From positions 62,001 to 126,000 of the forward strand of contig CADCXC010000004.1 of assembly GCA_902806595.1 (NCBI GenBank): 64,000 nucleotides of DNA. Direction: 5' to 3'. Each line of letters begins with the position of its first letter. Positions within the stretch are counted from its first letter, which is position 1. Below are positions 23,968 to 35,818 of the stretch, in pieces. The translations under genes and the position numbers were made by a program. The stretch is from Pyrenopolyporus hunteri (Eukaryota > Ascomycota > Sordariomycetes > Xylariales > Hypoxylaceae). The notes under the pieces are model-generated. The model saw nothing but the letters and a program-made list of their open reading frames with translations. It did no database searches and was not told the DNA's origin.

Positions 23968-25506
23968 CTTGATCCGGGAGTCTATGTGGAAGGTAAGAGG
24001 AGTGGGATTAGACCGACACTAATAGCACCGACTGATTATTTTAATTAGTTTGTTTTCTGGACAATCAAAAGAGGAAAGGAGTATTGATGGGATATCGGAG
24101 GGGGATGAAGAGGTATATAAGATGGCCCGATGTATGCGCTTTATTATAGCATTGGGCTCGGTGGGATAGTGGTGTGAGGGGCAGCAATATGAGAAAGCAG
24201 TAACATTGGAGGGGACGGGGCACCGTTTTATAACACGGCGGTATTTCACTTACTTCACGGGAAAGGCTGGTATCTGGAGTGCAGCAATGTCGGAACGAGG
24301 CTGGATATCCGGGTAGATATATAAACGGTGGGCCAACCTTTGTAGGTTTTGGGGGGGGATCGGTAATGTCAAAGCGGAAGAGACGAGCGGGTTGTTGTGA
24401 TGGTGATGGCGATGGCGATGGTGGGGGGTTCGGAAGTTGGATGAGTGAGCGACAATTTCTTTACAATTTCTTTAGGTACCTACCTGGCCGTACATACCTG
24501 TGTATGTACATGTATATAGGTACGTGTAGCTCTTAGCTTTCTTTGCTTAGTGTGTGTACTACCCTACCTTCCCGTAAGTAGCTAAAATACGGTATCTAAG
24601 GTAGCTTGAACTTACACGAAGGTCAGGTAGCTTGAGCGAATTCACAATCAGATGTTGTACCTACCCCGCGCTAGTGACGTGATGCTTACATGTACGTGCA
24701 AAATCAAATGCAACCTTGGACAACCGGGTAGCTGCGGAAACCTCAAAAACACAGAAACGGGCTTTGGGTAAGGCAGGTAGGTACTTACCTCGATGGATCT
24801 CAGCTTTTATTAGCGCGTATAAGTTTTGTTCCGTCAAATAACCTAGGTACCTAGGTAGGTACCTCCCTGGTAGATGTGCCTACAACGTAATCCGTACCTA
24901 CATGTAGTGGATACTCAAAATACCTACCTAGGTACCTAACCTACCTAGGTACCTACGTACCTAACCTAGGGACTTGGTACATAGGTAAGTATAACCGCCG
25001 AATTCCTAGATTACAATACCCACGATCGTGATATTCACTTAGCTACGCTTTGGATATTCTATCTGTATAACCTTTACTCACTGAATCGATCGATTCGTGG
25101 CCCCAATACAACAAAAATATTGACGGTAGCGTCGTTCTTTTACGCATCCTCAATCTCCTCTATCTACAGGGCTTTCATCCCCATTTTGAGATTCCAGAAA
25201 GTACAAACTTGGAGGCATCATCAATAATCCGTGCCAAACTCCATACGAAAGCGCTTCAGGGTTGGTCCGGACTCCGGTAAATATATCGCAGCAAGTAGCA
25301 CAATGCGCCATGTGAGCTTCGGGACTCGGGATCTCCAACCACTGGACTGAGTGGATTTGTAATTGTGCCAAGGTTGCCTTCCCAAGTCTCAATCCCCAAC
25401 TCGCGGATCCTTCTCGACACGTGCCTAGCCGGGGCTCCGTCCACTGGGACATATATAACCCTGCCCCAGGACCGCGTCCAGTCGGATGGGACGTAGTTCC
25501 GTTCGT
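23968..25506. other. Intergenic region, PGI promoter and repeat cluster
   Basis: PGI upstream region, a short GGTGATGGCGATGGCGATGG tandem at about 24401-24421, a TACCTAGG repeat cluster (listed separately) and the 3' flank of the YPK1 gene. No gene supported. Confidence 0.55.
24838..24972. repeat. Dense TACCTAGGTA palindrome cluster
   Basis: The densest example in the window: around eight TACCTA/TAGGTA units, with CCTAGG palindromes near 24843, 24851, 24931, 24946 and 24966. It would form hairpins readily. Confidence 0.8.
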
Positions 25507-27681
25507 TTATCGCCGGCCCTGGATACTGCCCACGAACGAAGGGTCCTTAATACTGCCGCCGGCATCACCAAGTCCGGCAATTGGCCGATTGTAGCTGAAA
25601 CCCGCAAACTGGTTCTGTAACGTCTCCGACAATACTGGTCCCTCGACGTATGAATCTTTCGGATCTTCTTTGGTAAACTCGTCGGCAAAATTGCCCGTGT
25701 CGAGCGCGTCGGCCTAGACTCGGTTAGAGATGGGAAGACGTAGAATGAGAAATTAGCACGGTGAGCACCTACCACGCTGGGCTTGAAAGTTGGCTCGTAT
25801 TTGCGTTGCAATAGCTTACGCCAGTCGATGGCGTGGAAGAAAGGATGTGCCTTGATCTCGGCGCTGCCCGCAGCTCCTAGCCGCTCCTCGGGGTTGCGGT
25901 TGAGCAACTTGGATAGGAGATCCTTGGCCGCCGGAGGCACAATATCCGCGCTAGGGAAATGCAGAGGCTCCGACAAAATCTTGCGATACATCTCGTTAGT
26001 ATTCTCGTCGTAGAATGGCGGCAAGCCCGTAAGCATTTCGTAAAGCAGAACTCCCAGGGTCCACCAATCGACGGTCTTGTTGTAACCCTTGCCCATGAGA
26101 AGCTCCGGCGCTAGGTACTCGGGCGTGCCACAGAAGGTGTTAGTTCGATCCTCGTCCTTCATGTCTAGCTTGCAAAGACCGAAGTCGCAAAGGGCGATAT
26201 GGCCTTGGTAATCGAGCAGGATATTCTCGGGCTTCAGATCTCGGTAGATGACGTTAAATCCGTGTAGGCACTCCAAGGCACAGAGGAGCTCGGCCGTGTA
26301 GAACCGTGCCCGGTTCACGTCGAACCGCTGCTCCTTCTGGAGATGGTAGAACAGCTCACCACCATTGACGAAAGCCAACACGAAGTACAGCTTCTCGGGA
26401 GATTGGAAGGTGAACTTCAAGGGCACGATGAAAGGATTGTTAATCTGTGCCAGCACAGATCTCTCGGCTAGGGTGTGGGCTACCTCGGATCTGGAGATGA
26501 TGTGCGCCTTACGAATCGTCTTTAGCGCATAGATCCGATTCGTATCCTTCTTGCGGACCTGCATGACCTTGCCGAAACTGCCCTTGCCAACTACCTTAAG
26601 CAGCTCGAAATCCTCGATCTTCAGCTTGCCAGCGCGGTTCTCGACATATTCCACGCCGATCTTAAGCTTGCCAGAGCCGTACTGCACGTCGACCCAGTCA
26701 ACGCCGCTATGCCCCAGCTCGCGTTCTCGGTTCTGGAATTCGGCCGCGGCCTTCTCGCGGTCCTTTTTACTGGCCTTGGGATCCTCGACGAAGGCGTGCT
26801 TGTCCTCAAACCTAGGGTTGATTCGGACGACCCCCAGGAAGATATCCTGACTGCGTCCTGATCCCGGGGGCGCGGTAGGATTGCGCATATATAAGTGTAC
26901 GTTCAACTCCGTCACGCGAGACACGTCGAACTTGTACTGAGTGTTATCGCCGGCCCATAAGGGGTTCTCCGGGGTGCCGGAGACCGAGTTTACAAAGACC
27001 TGGACCTTGTCGAAATCCAACAGTGCGTACGGCAGATATTTGCTAGAGATCCGGCCGTGGTTAGAGGGAATACCGGAGAAGCCACCCCCGGACGTCTGAG
27101 GCCTGCCGTTTGTGTAAGAACCGGCCACCGCTCGCTGAGAGGAGCCCGGCCGTACAGAGCCCGAGTTAAGGGCGTTCCCCGTCGACATAGAGCCCTGGCC
27201 ATGCTGCGTGAACGCGTTCCTATGTTGCTCGGGGAGGGTGAAGTTTTGGCCCTCGTGGAGGGTAACGACGAGAATACCGGGTTTCGGAGGCTTTACGATC
27301 GGTTCTTGTACCATGTGTTCCGAAGCCGCTGTGCAAACAGGGGTGAGTATAGCGTTTCCAAAGACTGATGCGGGATAAGTACGAACCGATTGCATTGTCA
27401 CCGGGGGTAGGGGTGGCAGACGTGGGGATGGGACTCTTCTCGTCTTTTTCCGTAATGGTCGACGTAGAAGGATTTCGCGAGAAGGTATTCGCGAGTGGGC
27501 CCAGATGGGTATCCTTTAATTCTGATGAGGCAGCGTGTTAGTAGGACGGCCTGCAATCGGTGTACATGTTGACGTCGGAAGAATGGCCCGTCGTTGCCGA
27601 CAGGGAGAGATGATGCCTGAAGGAGAGAATGCATTGAGCAGGGTTAATCGAAGACTTACTCTTGGTCAGCTTCCACGACAT
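25507..27681 (-). CDS. YPK1: AGC-family serine/threonine kinase, YPK1/SGK type
   Basis: Four exons are inferred: 27681-27660 (MSWKLTK), 27521 to about 27402, 27328-25773 and 25713-25507; about 634 residues. Intron 1 (138 bp) has GTAAGT and a TACTAAC branch. The donor of intron 2 is uncertain: 27401 (GTGACA) or 27386 (GTTCGT) both keep frame. The N-terminal third has a C2-like fold (GILVVTLHEGQ to LKIGVEYVENRAG). The kinase domain follows: GKGSFGKV loop, ALKTIRKAH lysine, IYRDLKPENILL, CDFGLCK, activation loop TNTFCGTPEYLAPE. The C-terminal tail has the hydrophobic motif FAGFSY. Family members are phosphorylated by Pkh/PDK1 and TORC2 and control sphingolipid synthesis and membrane stress. The final exon restores a conserved tail that a plain ORF reading would miss. 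Confidence 0.92.
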
Positions 27682-29699
27682 TTTCCAATGTTTCCCCTAT
27701 CACAGATGGGAAAATGAATGTATGGTGAAGGGAGTCGGTGAAGGGTCGCGTAACCAGAGGCCGGGCACAAGAAGGATGGGTTTGTAAAAGAGGAGACGAT
27801 GTTTTTGGTATCAAAGGGGGCGACGATTCTTATCGGTGATCGCAATCCTGATAGGTGGTAATTAGAAAGGTGGAAGAGAAAAGGGGGAGGAGAGAAGAGA
27901 GAAAGGGAAAAAGGAAGAAGGAACCAAAAGTTTGACTGAGAAAGAAGCGATGATATCGAATTTCTACCTAGGACGGGTTTCGAGTTGGGTTGATCATCGA
28001 ATTAATCAGTAGAAGGTCAAAGATCTGAGGTTGACCAGGTCTATGTTTCGGTTCGCGGGCTCCACGGGCGCGGACTCTTGTCGAAGGGTAGGAAGGGGGG
28101 GTTAGGGGGGGTTAAGGGGGTAGGGGTGGCGGGTGGTGGGTGGTGGTTTCGCTGTAGCAACAGCGCGGTCTAGCGTACGACAGGCGGCTGATACGACGCT
28201 TTGGATACCTGGGTAGGGCTTTGGGTAAGGGCCTGGGGTACCTAGGTAGGGGCGTCTTTCTTCTTTTTTTAGGGGTTGGCGAGGGTTTTGTCTTAGAGCT
28301 GTATTGTACCTAGGTAGGTAGGTAGATATGCACCTAGATTTGAGGTTTTAGCGGGATGGGGCACCCCCTATAATACGTATTTGAACGATAGAGGATCCCG
28401 GGCCTGCTGGGAAAGAATAAAGGCGGGGTAGCACACGCGCGGTTTCCAGAGCTAAGCACTGGTACAATACGTAGGCCTGTTACATGTATTACAAACTTTG
28501 ATGTCTTCGTTGTTGTCTAAGGAGACGCCAAGTAAGATACAGAGGTACCTACCTAGGTTACCCGCTAGGTTGGTAGGTATTGTGCATCACCCCCAATGTT
28601 TACTCCAACTCGCTATAATTACCACCTAAAAATGTATGAAGTTGGCAAATACGAACTTACCTCTTGGACAGAGCACAACGTCGCGCCTCTAGAAATTTCT
28701 ACGCCTCTACCTCCCTATCGATGTACCTACGTAAATAACAGCTATGATGATGTCGAAGACGGCATATTGTACCCGATCTACGACGTTCCATACACTTGCC
28801 TTCGGTACCGGTTTACTGCCTACGTATGCACAAATGCCTACAACACTTTGTCCGCTTACACTAGTAGCCCACGGCCTTTAACATCGCTGAGAGCGGATCG
28901 TGGCGGAGTAGTTCAGGGGCTCCCATCGAAGTAAATTCTCCGAGGTTGGCCACCTAATCATACTACACACCTCTGCGTCTTCTACCTAGACTTGTGGTAA
29001 GCATGAAGACGATATCGTTCATATGCTAATACGACAAGTACCTAGGTTAGGGTTGGTAGGACAGATATGATATTGAAGTGTTGGGCAGTTAACTAAGGTA
29101 TAGTGAAAATCCAGGTTGCGCTGAATGATCGAGCGAATCAGATAATCGTCTCCAGCATCCAATATAGTAACGATTAGTATGCACGGGTCTGTCGAGTGGC
29201 CCCTATTACTGATTCTTGGTGATCTGATTTCGAAAAGACTACTCTCTCACATAGGAGCCTACATGAAGGCTGCGCTGGCGATTGCATTGTTAAATTCGTT
29301 GGCAGATTTAGGTAGGGGTATACACAGCCACAGAGAGCAAGCCGAGGACCTAGGTAGGCAGATATATCCAATCAGCGAGGCGTATTATACGTACTAGTCA
29401 CCGGGTAGGAGTCAAATACCATCCACTGTAGGTACCTAGGTAGGTAATAGGTAATTATAACAACTCGAGACGAGATGCAAAAATTGACGTCACGTGACCA
29501 CGATAGCGTAACGCCTCTGCGTTGTAGTCAAGGGTCAGGACGGAAAGCTGTCATTTCTATCACGAACTCTTTTATATATATATATACCTACCTAGGCAGG
29601 TATGTACGTTGAAGAGACAAGGGTAGAAAACTAAGTATAGCTATGCTTTCGTTATAGTCTCGTTGCTCTCTGCTTTTTCGTTTATCAGAGTCCTTAGGT
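27682..29699. other. Intergenic region between divergent YPK1 and MFS genes
   Basis: Two kilobases of shared upstream DNA between YPK1 (-) and the MFS efflux gene (+). It holds a G-run block at 28089-28146, TACCTAGG units at 28230-28330, 28540-28582 and 29430-29445, and a TATATATATATA run at about 29573-29586 some 115 bp before the MFS ATG. A 112-codon ORF at 28596-28934 has no recognisable feature and is not called. Confidence 0.55.
28089..28146 (+). promoter_or_regulatory. Possible G-quadruplex in YPK1 upstream region
   Basis: At least four G runs of 4-7 bases separated by TTA, TTAA and TA, followed by GGTGG-type repeats. This fits the usual G4 rule of four G-tracts with short loops. It lies about 410 bp upstream of the YPK1 start codon; the G-rich strand is the + strand, i.e. 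the template strand for YPK1. The spacing resembles TTAGGG telomere units but is irregular. A regulatory role is inference only. Confidence 0.5.
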
Positions 29700-31862
29700 A
29701 TGGCTCCTGTTCCCGGAATACAGGGAATCGCAAATCCACCCACGAACGCGTACAATGGCCGTGCCGAGGACAACGGCATCATGCTTGATTCGAAAGAACC
29801 TCAAGACAGCAAACCCCAACCTGATAGTCAAACCATCCAAGAAACATCACCGGCGGAGGCGCCTCGCAAATATCTCCAAGGATGGAGACTGCACAGTCTA
29901 GTAATAGCGTATTAATCAACCCACTATTCATTCGCCACTGGTTTGAAGTTTTCGATCTGACAACCGCGCAGGTTATGTCTATCCCTATTCTTATCAACGC
30001 TAGAGACCACAATCGTCAGCACGTCGCTGATCTCCATCACAAATGCCCTTGGAGACTTTGAGCAAAGAGACTGGGTGGTCACCTCCTATCTCATCACCTA
30101 TACCGGCAAGATTATTTTCTTTCTGAGTGAGTTTGTCTAGGCGGTGCGGTTTGCTGATTACCTAGGTACACAGGCTTTCTCGTAGTGTATGCAAAATTTA
30201 GTGATATCCTAGGGCGTAAGTTGTTGATATTGGTGGCAATAGCCTTCTTCACCGTGTTCTCTATCGTCTGCGGCTCTGTCTCGGATATGACCCAATTGCA
30301 AGTCGCCCCAGTTTCAAAAGGACGACGTTCCATGTATATTAACCCGTCGCGCAGGATTGTGTTCCGGGCTTTGCAGGGCGTGGGTGGCTCCGGAATCTAT
30401 GCAATGGTGACATGTATCCAGCCCGAACTCGTTCCGCCTGAGAAATGGGGAAATATCATAGCGGCCGTTTCCCTAGTCTCCGTCCTCAGTTCCGTCCTAG
30501 GCCCTATACTCGGAGGTGTGATCAACGATCACTCGTCCTGGAGATGGGTCTTCCTCCTAAAGTCAGCTTCCCCCTATTATTTATGGATAATATATACTCG
30601 GCGCGGCTGACTCGAAGAATAGTGCCCCCGCCGGTGCGATTGCTACTGGCCTAATCGCCTTTGTCATGCCCGCCCAGTTTCCAAATATCGACGACTCGGC
30701 GGGTCTGATGAGCTTTCACAGCAAGATAACTCGCGCATCCCTTCGTCGGCTCGACATTATAGGGGCCGTGCTGTTGCTTTTCTCATCCGCCCTGATCGTC
30801 TTTGCCTTTGAAGAAGCAGGATCTCGATACAGCTGGTCAAGCCCGGCTATCCTAAGCACTATAATCGTCGGCGGGGTCCTTTTTCTAGGGTTTATCGGAT
30901 GGGAAGGGTTTGTGGGCCGGCCGAGAGCTGCCCAAGAGCCCATCTTCCCTCTTCGTCTAATGAAGAATCGCCTTTTTAGCTCTCTTATCGCGTAAGTACG
31001 CTAACCTATCACGCCGAAATTGAAGCATTAACACGATATAGAATTGCGTTCTGCACAGGACCCCCATTCATGACCGTCATCATCAATCTTCCCCAACGAT
31101 TTCAAGCCGTCGACGGAGTAAGCGCATTTCAAGCGGGTATTCACCTCCTGCCGCTCTTACTCGCCTCCCCCGTCGCCACAGTCGTTGCCGGACAGCTTGC
31201 GGCGAAGTTTAAGATACCCCCATTCTATCTCCTCCTATTTGGAGCATCGATGCAACTATTAGGAATTGGTCTTGCAAGCTCGGTCAATTTCAGCAGCGGT
31301 AGCGCGATGTACGGATATGAGGTTATAATGGGCTTTGGATTTGGCATGGGACTGGTCTCATTGCTGATATATACACCAATGGTGGTAGAGCGGTCTGACA
31401 TGGGTGAGTGCCTACTTAATATACCCAACCAACCCATGCTACCGATGTATTATTGGGCCTTCTTAATAATTAACTTGTGCAATAGCTGTCTCCATGGGAG
31501 CCATCACACAGATACGAGTACTTGGCGGAACAATAGGGCTAGCGATCAGGTATGTTGAATCCCGAGCGAGCCTAACCGGAACGGCTGAGTAATATGTGAA
31601 CAGCTCTACAGTCCTCAACAACCACCTGTCCTCTACTCTGCCTTCTTTACTTAGTTCAGAAGACATCACGCGGGTTTTAGACTCGGTACAGTACGTCAAT
31701 ACGCTCCCAGATGACGTTCGTGAGGCGGTGCGACACGTTTTCGCCGACGGTTTCAACGAACAGATGCGAGTGATGATGTATTTCAGCGCTGCGGTTTGGG
31801 TCTTTGCGGCTACGCTTTGGGAGCGTAAGTTGAGAAATGCCGCAACCGTCGAGGGCTATTGA
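29700..31862 (+). CDS. MFS multidrug-type efflux transporter (DHA2-like)
   Basis: Eight exons: 29700-29908, 29972-30105, 30174-30297, 30355-30561, 30623-30991, 31042-31403, 31486-31549, 31604-31862; 575 residues. Two introns, 30106-30173 and 30298-30354, are best read as GC-AG introns, since these join the family sequence exactly (SYLITYTG|FLVVYAKFSD and DMTQL|IVFRALQG). For the first, a GT donor at 30127 also keeps frame but adds seven residues. After a 60-residue cytosolic N-terminus come about 14 hydrophobic segments with the landmarks STLETTIVSTSL, motif A AKFSDILGRKLL, RALQGVGGSGIY, motif C GPILGGVINDHSSWRWVFLLN, and a late loop MGAITQIRVLGGTIGLAIS. The group exports toxins and drugs at the plasma membrane by proton antiport. 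The 3' end faces EGT2, 380 bp away. Confidence 0.88.
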
Positions 31863-32242
31863 AACACCTACGTACGTGCCTTGCTTCTTTATGAGCTAGC
31901 TCAGACAATACGCCAAGCTTATATCCCCAGCTTGAATACTCGATTGTAAGCTTGGGCTAATTTTGCTAATGTTCCACGACACCCCTTTATGTCTAATCCG
32001 CTTCCTAAGGTTTCGTGTTCTTAGGCCACAAGAAACACGGGGCGAAGAAAACGCAACGTATAGAACATCCCCGCGTCTTCTCAGGTTTCCTGCTCATTAA
32101 TTTCGAGTGGGTAGCGTAGCTTCGTTATCCGGGTCCGGACCATTGATACGTCACGCTCTCGATCCAAAGAAATACGACCAAGCTTGGTGGTTAGCTCCCT
32201 CTATCTATATATATATCCTACGAGTATCTCGTATATTAGTAT
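31863..32242. other. Convergent intergenic region, MFS gene to EGT2
   Basis: 380 bp between two stop codons; serves as 3' flank for both genes. Nothing else is visible except a TATATATATAT run near 32205. Confidence 0.6.
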
Positions 32243-33795
32243 TTAACCCCTGATATGTTCTCCATTCCTGACCCTCTCGCAAAGCCGCTTCAGCACCTCG
32301 GTGGCCTTCCTGAAATCTTCGACTTCGACGTAAATCATGCCGCTGATACGCCACCACCAAACGTCCCTATAAAGCACTGTCTGGAAGTACATCCCGCTCT
32401 CACGGATGCCCGTGGCCTTGAACCAATCTGAGACCTTGCCGGCGTGTGCGGGATCGACTTTACCGGGACCATCGGTGCCGAGTTCAAGCGGTAGGCGTAC
32501 GTTAGCGAAGAAACAATCCCGCAGGCAGGATCCCTGGGTATCCATGATGGAAGTCCCGAGAATTTCAGCTGCAACTGCGGCGCTTGACTGCGCTACGGTA
32601 TGGCAGTAGTTTTGGATAGCGGCTTCGCCACCGCAGATTTCGTTGCGGAAGTTGAGAGCGGCTACGAAGAGGCATAGCTTAGTAACTCTACGATACTAGC
32701 CCCTTGATCATCCTACTATCTACGATAGATTATGCTCTCGGGGGTTAGGTAAAGATAAGTTAAGGTGACAGGCTTACCTTGGACACAGAGCCACGCGGTC
32801 GTGTCACTCGTGCCTATATAAATAGGGAAAACGCTATCAGCATTCATGACTCTCCAGGCCGTCGCGTTTGCATCTACTCAAGGCCTATGCATACCGGTGA
32901 AATCGAACATATCCACAAAGTGAGCCGCAGCGTCCTCCATCGCCGCGATCTCACCAAACTCCTTTCGGGGCCTAAATTTATGGCTCGTCGGCAACGTCGT
33001 CCGAATCAGGTGGTGATTCCTGCGAGGAACGTAGAACGCGGCGCACCCTCGTGGCACGAAGAACCACTTATGCAGGTTCGTGACGAAGAAGTCCGGGTTC
33101 AAGGCCGAGAGGTCGATGTCGACGTGTCCGATTCCGTGCGCGCCGTCGACCAGTACCAGCGCTCCCTCGGCCTGCAGCGCCGGCACTAGCCGCTCGAACG
33201 GCACTCGCACACCGGGCATGCTCACAACCGTGTCTACGATCGCGAGACGCACCCGGTGCCCGGGCTCCGCGTTGATCTGCCGCGCGGCGTCGACCATGGC
33301 GCGCACGAGCTCGTCGTCGGACACAGGCCAGGCCAGGCGCACGACGTGTATCTTTACGTCGCGGGTCTCCTCGATCCAGGAGAGCCCGCGGGCCAGGGCG
33401 TCGTAGATCAGCTCGTAGCAGAGCACGACGTCGCCCCGTTCCCAGATCAGGTTCTTGAGCACGGTTTCGGAGCCCGTCGTCGCGTTGGGCACGAAGACGA
33501 GCTCGTCGCCGTCCGGGCAGTGGAGGGCCTTCGCAGCAAGGGCGCGCTGGGGCGCCAGGCGATCGTGGAACTCTAGCGCGATGAAGGGGTCCGGGGCGGC
33601 GTCGACTTCGGCGCGAAGGGCCTCATGGACGCTCTTGACTGGCACGGGGACGGCGCCGTAGGAACCGTGGTTCAGGGGCGTGTAATTCGGGCTGAAAGCG
33701 AAGTGTGCCTTGCGGAATGCGGCGCCGAAGGGGGCTGCTGAACCTGCCGCCATTGTCTTGTCGTCTTCCTTCTTGGGCGGATATACGATCGTCAT
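32243..33795 (-). CDS. egt2: Class V aminotransferase-fold C-S lyase, ergothioneine EGT2 type
   Basis: Three exons, 33795-32895, 32813-32778 (36 bp) and 32661-32243, 451 residues; introns of 81 and 116 bp start GTATGC and GTAAGC and both fall in phase 1. Fungal EGT2 cleaves hercynylcysteine sulfoxide with pyridoxal phosphate to give ergothioneine, the last step after EGT1. Seen: LNHGSYGAVP (residues 41-50) of the family N-terminus, the cofactor aspartate and histidine in VLVDGAHGIGHVD (D217, H220), and the PLP lysine in VTNLHKWFF (K243). The tail contains GIRESGMYFQTVLYRDVWWWRISGMIYVEVEDF. A later Met at residue 15 is an alternative start. The related isopenicillin-N-epimerase-like proteins share this fold, so the exact substrate is not proven. 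EGT1 is not in the window. Confidence 0.85.
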
Positions 33796-34866
33796 GGTGC
33801 GTGGATGAGATAGAGTAGGTATAGAGGTGTGTCAGCCAGGCGAATAGCGAAGGGGAGATATAACCCGTCCACAAGCTTCGGCCTCGGGTTCGGCTTGGGC
33901 TGAATGCTAGTCGGAGGGGTCGAGTTCCGGGTTACAATTAGTCGCTATTAGTTGCTAAGTAGTGGTTGTTTGTCATTGGCTTAAGCGTCTACATGAGGTC
34001 GAAGTAAGATGAGGATAAGTAAGGTTTGGTCCCCGATCTAGGAACGCAGTCATAGCTAGCGGATCTTAGAATGCGGTGGATTGGGTAAGGTCCCATCGTT
34101 AGCTTTGGTGTTTAACCGGCAAGAGAGGTTTGCATACATCTCCCCCCTTTAGGGAGTCTCGGCTTGCATCGGATTATACTGGTATAGGTACCAGGTATAT
34201 ATGGAGCCGCAGTTGGAGGTTTCATCCACGGGTCGGATCCTCATAGGAGTACCTACCTACTAGTAGCTGGGTTGTGAATTTTGTACCGACGATCCACCTA
34301 TACATACCTACGACAATCTACCTCCATCATAGACAATATCATATACCTACCTACCTAGGTACACGCCAATCACGGGTGTTTACCCTGGTCCCCTAGAACT
34401 ATCTATCTAGTATTTATTGCATACCCGCCGTATATCAGATACTTTACCATTACAGTCGTGATTGTGATATCCTAGGCGAACGAAGGGTCACCACATCCAA
34501 CTGTCACAAGTGGTTCTAAACAGCTCTAGGGGGTTACTGATGTATCTCCAGCGACACGTTTGTATTAATGTACCTAAGCTGCAAGGCGGCGTCTTCGTTC
34601 ATTGCTCATGATCACATCTCAAATTCCCATTCCTCATACAGGAAGCCAGTCGGATATCTCCTATGGATATGCAACCGCGCCAACCCTAAAGAAAAGAAAG
34701 GAGAAAAAAAAATAGAACAACGCCGTCCGATGCAGCATTCGCTAAACTCAAAAGCACCAACTCCTAAAATACACTCCTCTGACGGATTCTTCCGTTGATC
34801 ATCCCAACCGTGGTGTCCTTCTCTGAAGGTGATGGGCTCTAACAGCCCTCTCGGAATGTGTTTCGT
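33796..34866. other. Intergenic region, EGT2 upstream and CHIP 3' flank
   Basis: No supported gene. Contains TACCTAC units at 34249-34260 and a CTACCTACCTAGGTA element at 34346-34360. Confidence 0.55.
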
Positions 34867-35818
34867 TTACCAATCGACGGCCCATCCGTTCCGGTCGAGG
34901 AACTCCTGGCAAGCTTCCTTGAGCTGAAGATTTGGCCGTAGATCGTTAGGGTGGAGTGGTTCCCTCGTCAAAGGGTCCGTGGGATGTCTCCGGAGATGTT
35001 CCATGATGGATGCCCTCTCGTATGACTTGCCAGTCTTGGTCTGTCGACCTGGTTAGCATCTCTCTACGACGCGCCTAGCCCGATTGCGCAACTTACAATT
35101 ACCGGATCGACCATGATACCAAAACTAATGTCATCAATCACCCAATCCGGAACCTCGCGCTTCTTCTCCGACTCGGCCCTGGACCTCTCGAACGTCGCCC
35201 GCAAGAGTTCGATTTTGTGATTCCACTCCTCGGCGACTTGTATCTTGTCCGGGTCGTTGCTGCACGAGTTGACCATGTCGTCGCGCTCGCGCTCCATGAG
35301 GGCGACGACTTCGTTCTCAAGTTCCAACCCCTCGCGGGTCCGCTTCTTCTCCATGTCGTCCCAACGTTCTTTCTTACAGCGTAGGACTTGGTTGGTGACG
35401 GGGCCCAGGGACTTGTCGTTCGTCTCGACGCACAGCTTGTGGGCCACTAGGGCGTTCTCCAGCGCGGCGTCGTAGTCGTGCACGGCAAGCTGGCACTGGG
35501 ATAGGAGAAAGCGGGCTTTCAAGTTGTCTTCCGTGCTCCGCTCCAAACACTCCTTGCAATCGTAAAGCGCTAGGTCGTATAACCCCAGTCGGATTCTTGC
35601 CATGGCACGATTCGTGTACAGGGAAGGGTTCGTGTCATCGGCGATGATGCTATGAAATCCCGGCGGCAAATTAGCTCAAACGGCGCACGATGGGTATATG
35701 CGCCTCCTCCCACTCACGCTTTAGAGTACAGGCTCTCGGCGCCTATATAGTCGCCGGCCCGGAAGTGATTGTTCCCATCCTCCTTCAATCTGTTGGACTT
35801 CTCCACGTCTTTCGCCAT
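34867..35818 (-). CDS. CHIP/STUB1-type TPR and U-box E3 ubiquitin ligase
   Basis: Three exons, 35818-35718, 35649-35097 and 35040-34867, 275 residues; introns of 68 and 56 bp have GTGAGT and GTAAGT donors and good acceptors. Residues 1-105 form TPR repeats (RLKEDGNNHFRAGDYIGAESLYSKA, PSLYTNRAMARIRLGLYDLA, KARFLLSQCQLAVHDYDAAL), the part that in CHIP binds the EEVD tails of Hsp70/Hsp90. A charged coiled-coil middle follows. The C-terminus is a U-box: PDWVIDDISFGIMVDPVI, TKTGKSYERASIMEHL, DPLTREPL, DLRPNLQLKEACQEFL. The first and last exons are invisible in a plain ORF reading. Family role: ubiquitination of chaperone clients. An array of GAAGATTC octamers about 500 bp upstream may matter for heat control (see findings). 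Confidence 0.93.

Noticed and set aside
28089..28146. Interstitial telomere
   Set aside because: G runs are too long and spacing irregular for TTAGGG arrays; treated only as a G4-like block.
28596..28934. 112-codon ORF between YPK1 and the MFS gene
   Set aside because: Tyr/Thr-rich, no domain, no signal peptide, no intron structure; not distinguishable from chance.
32779..33576. + strand ORFs across the EGT2 region (32779-33189, 33256-33576)
   Set aside because: Antisense of confident EGT2 exons with high GC, which produces long open shadows.
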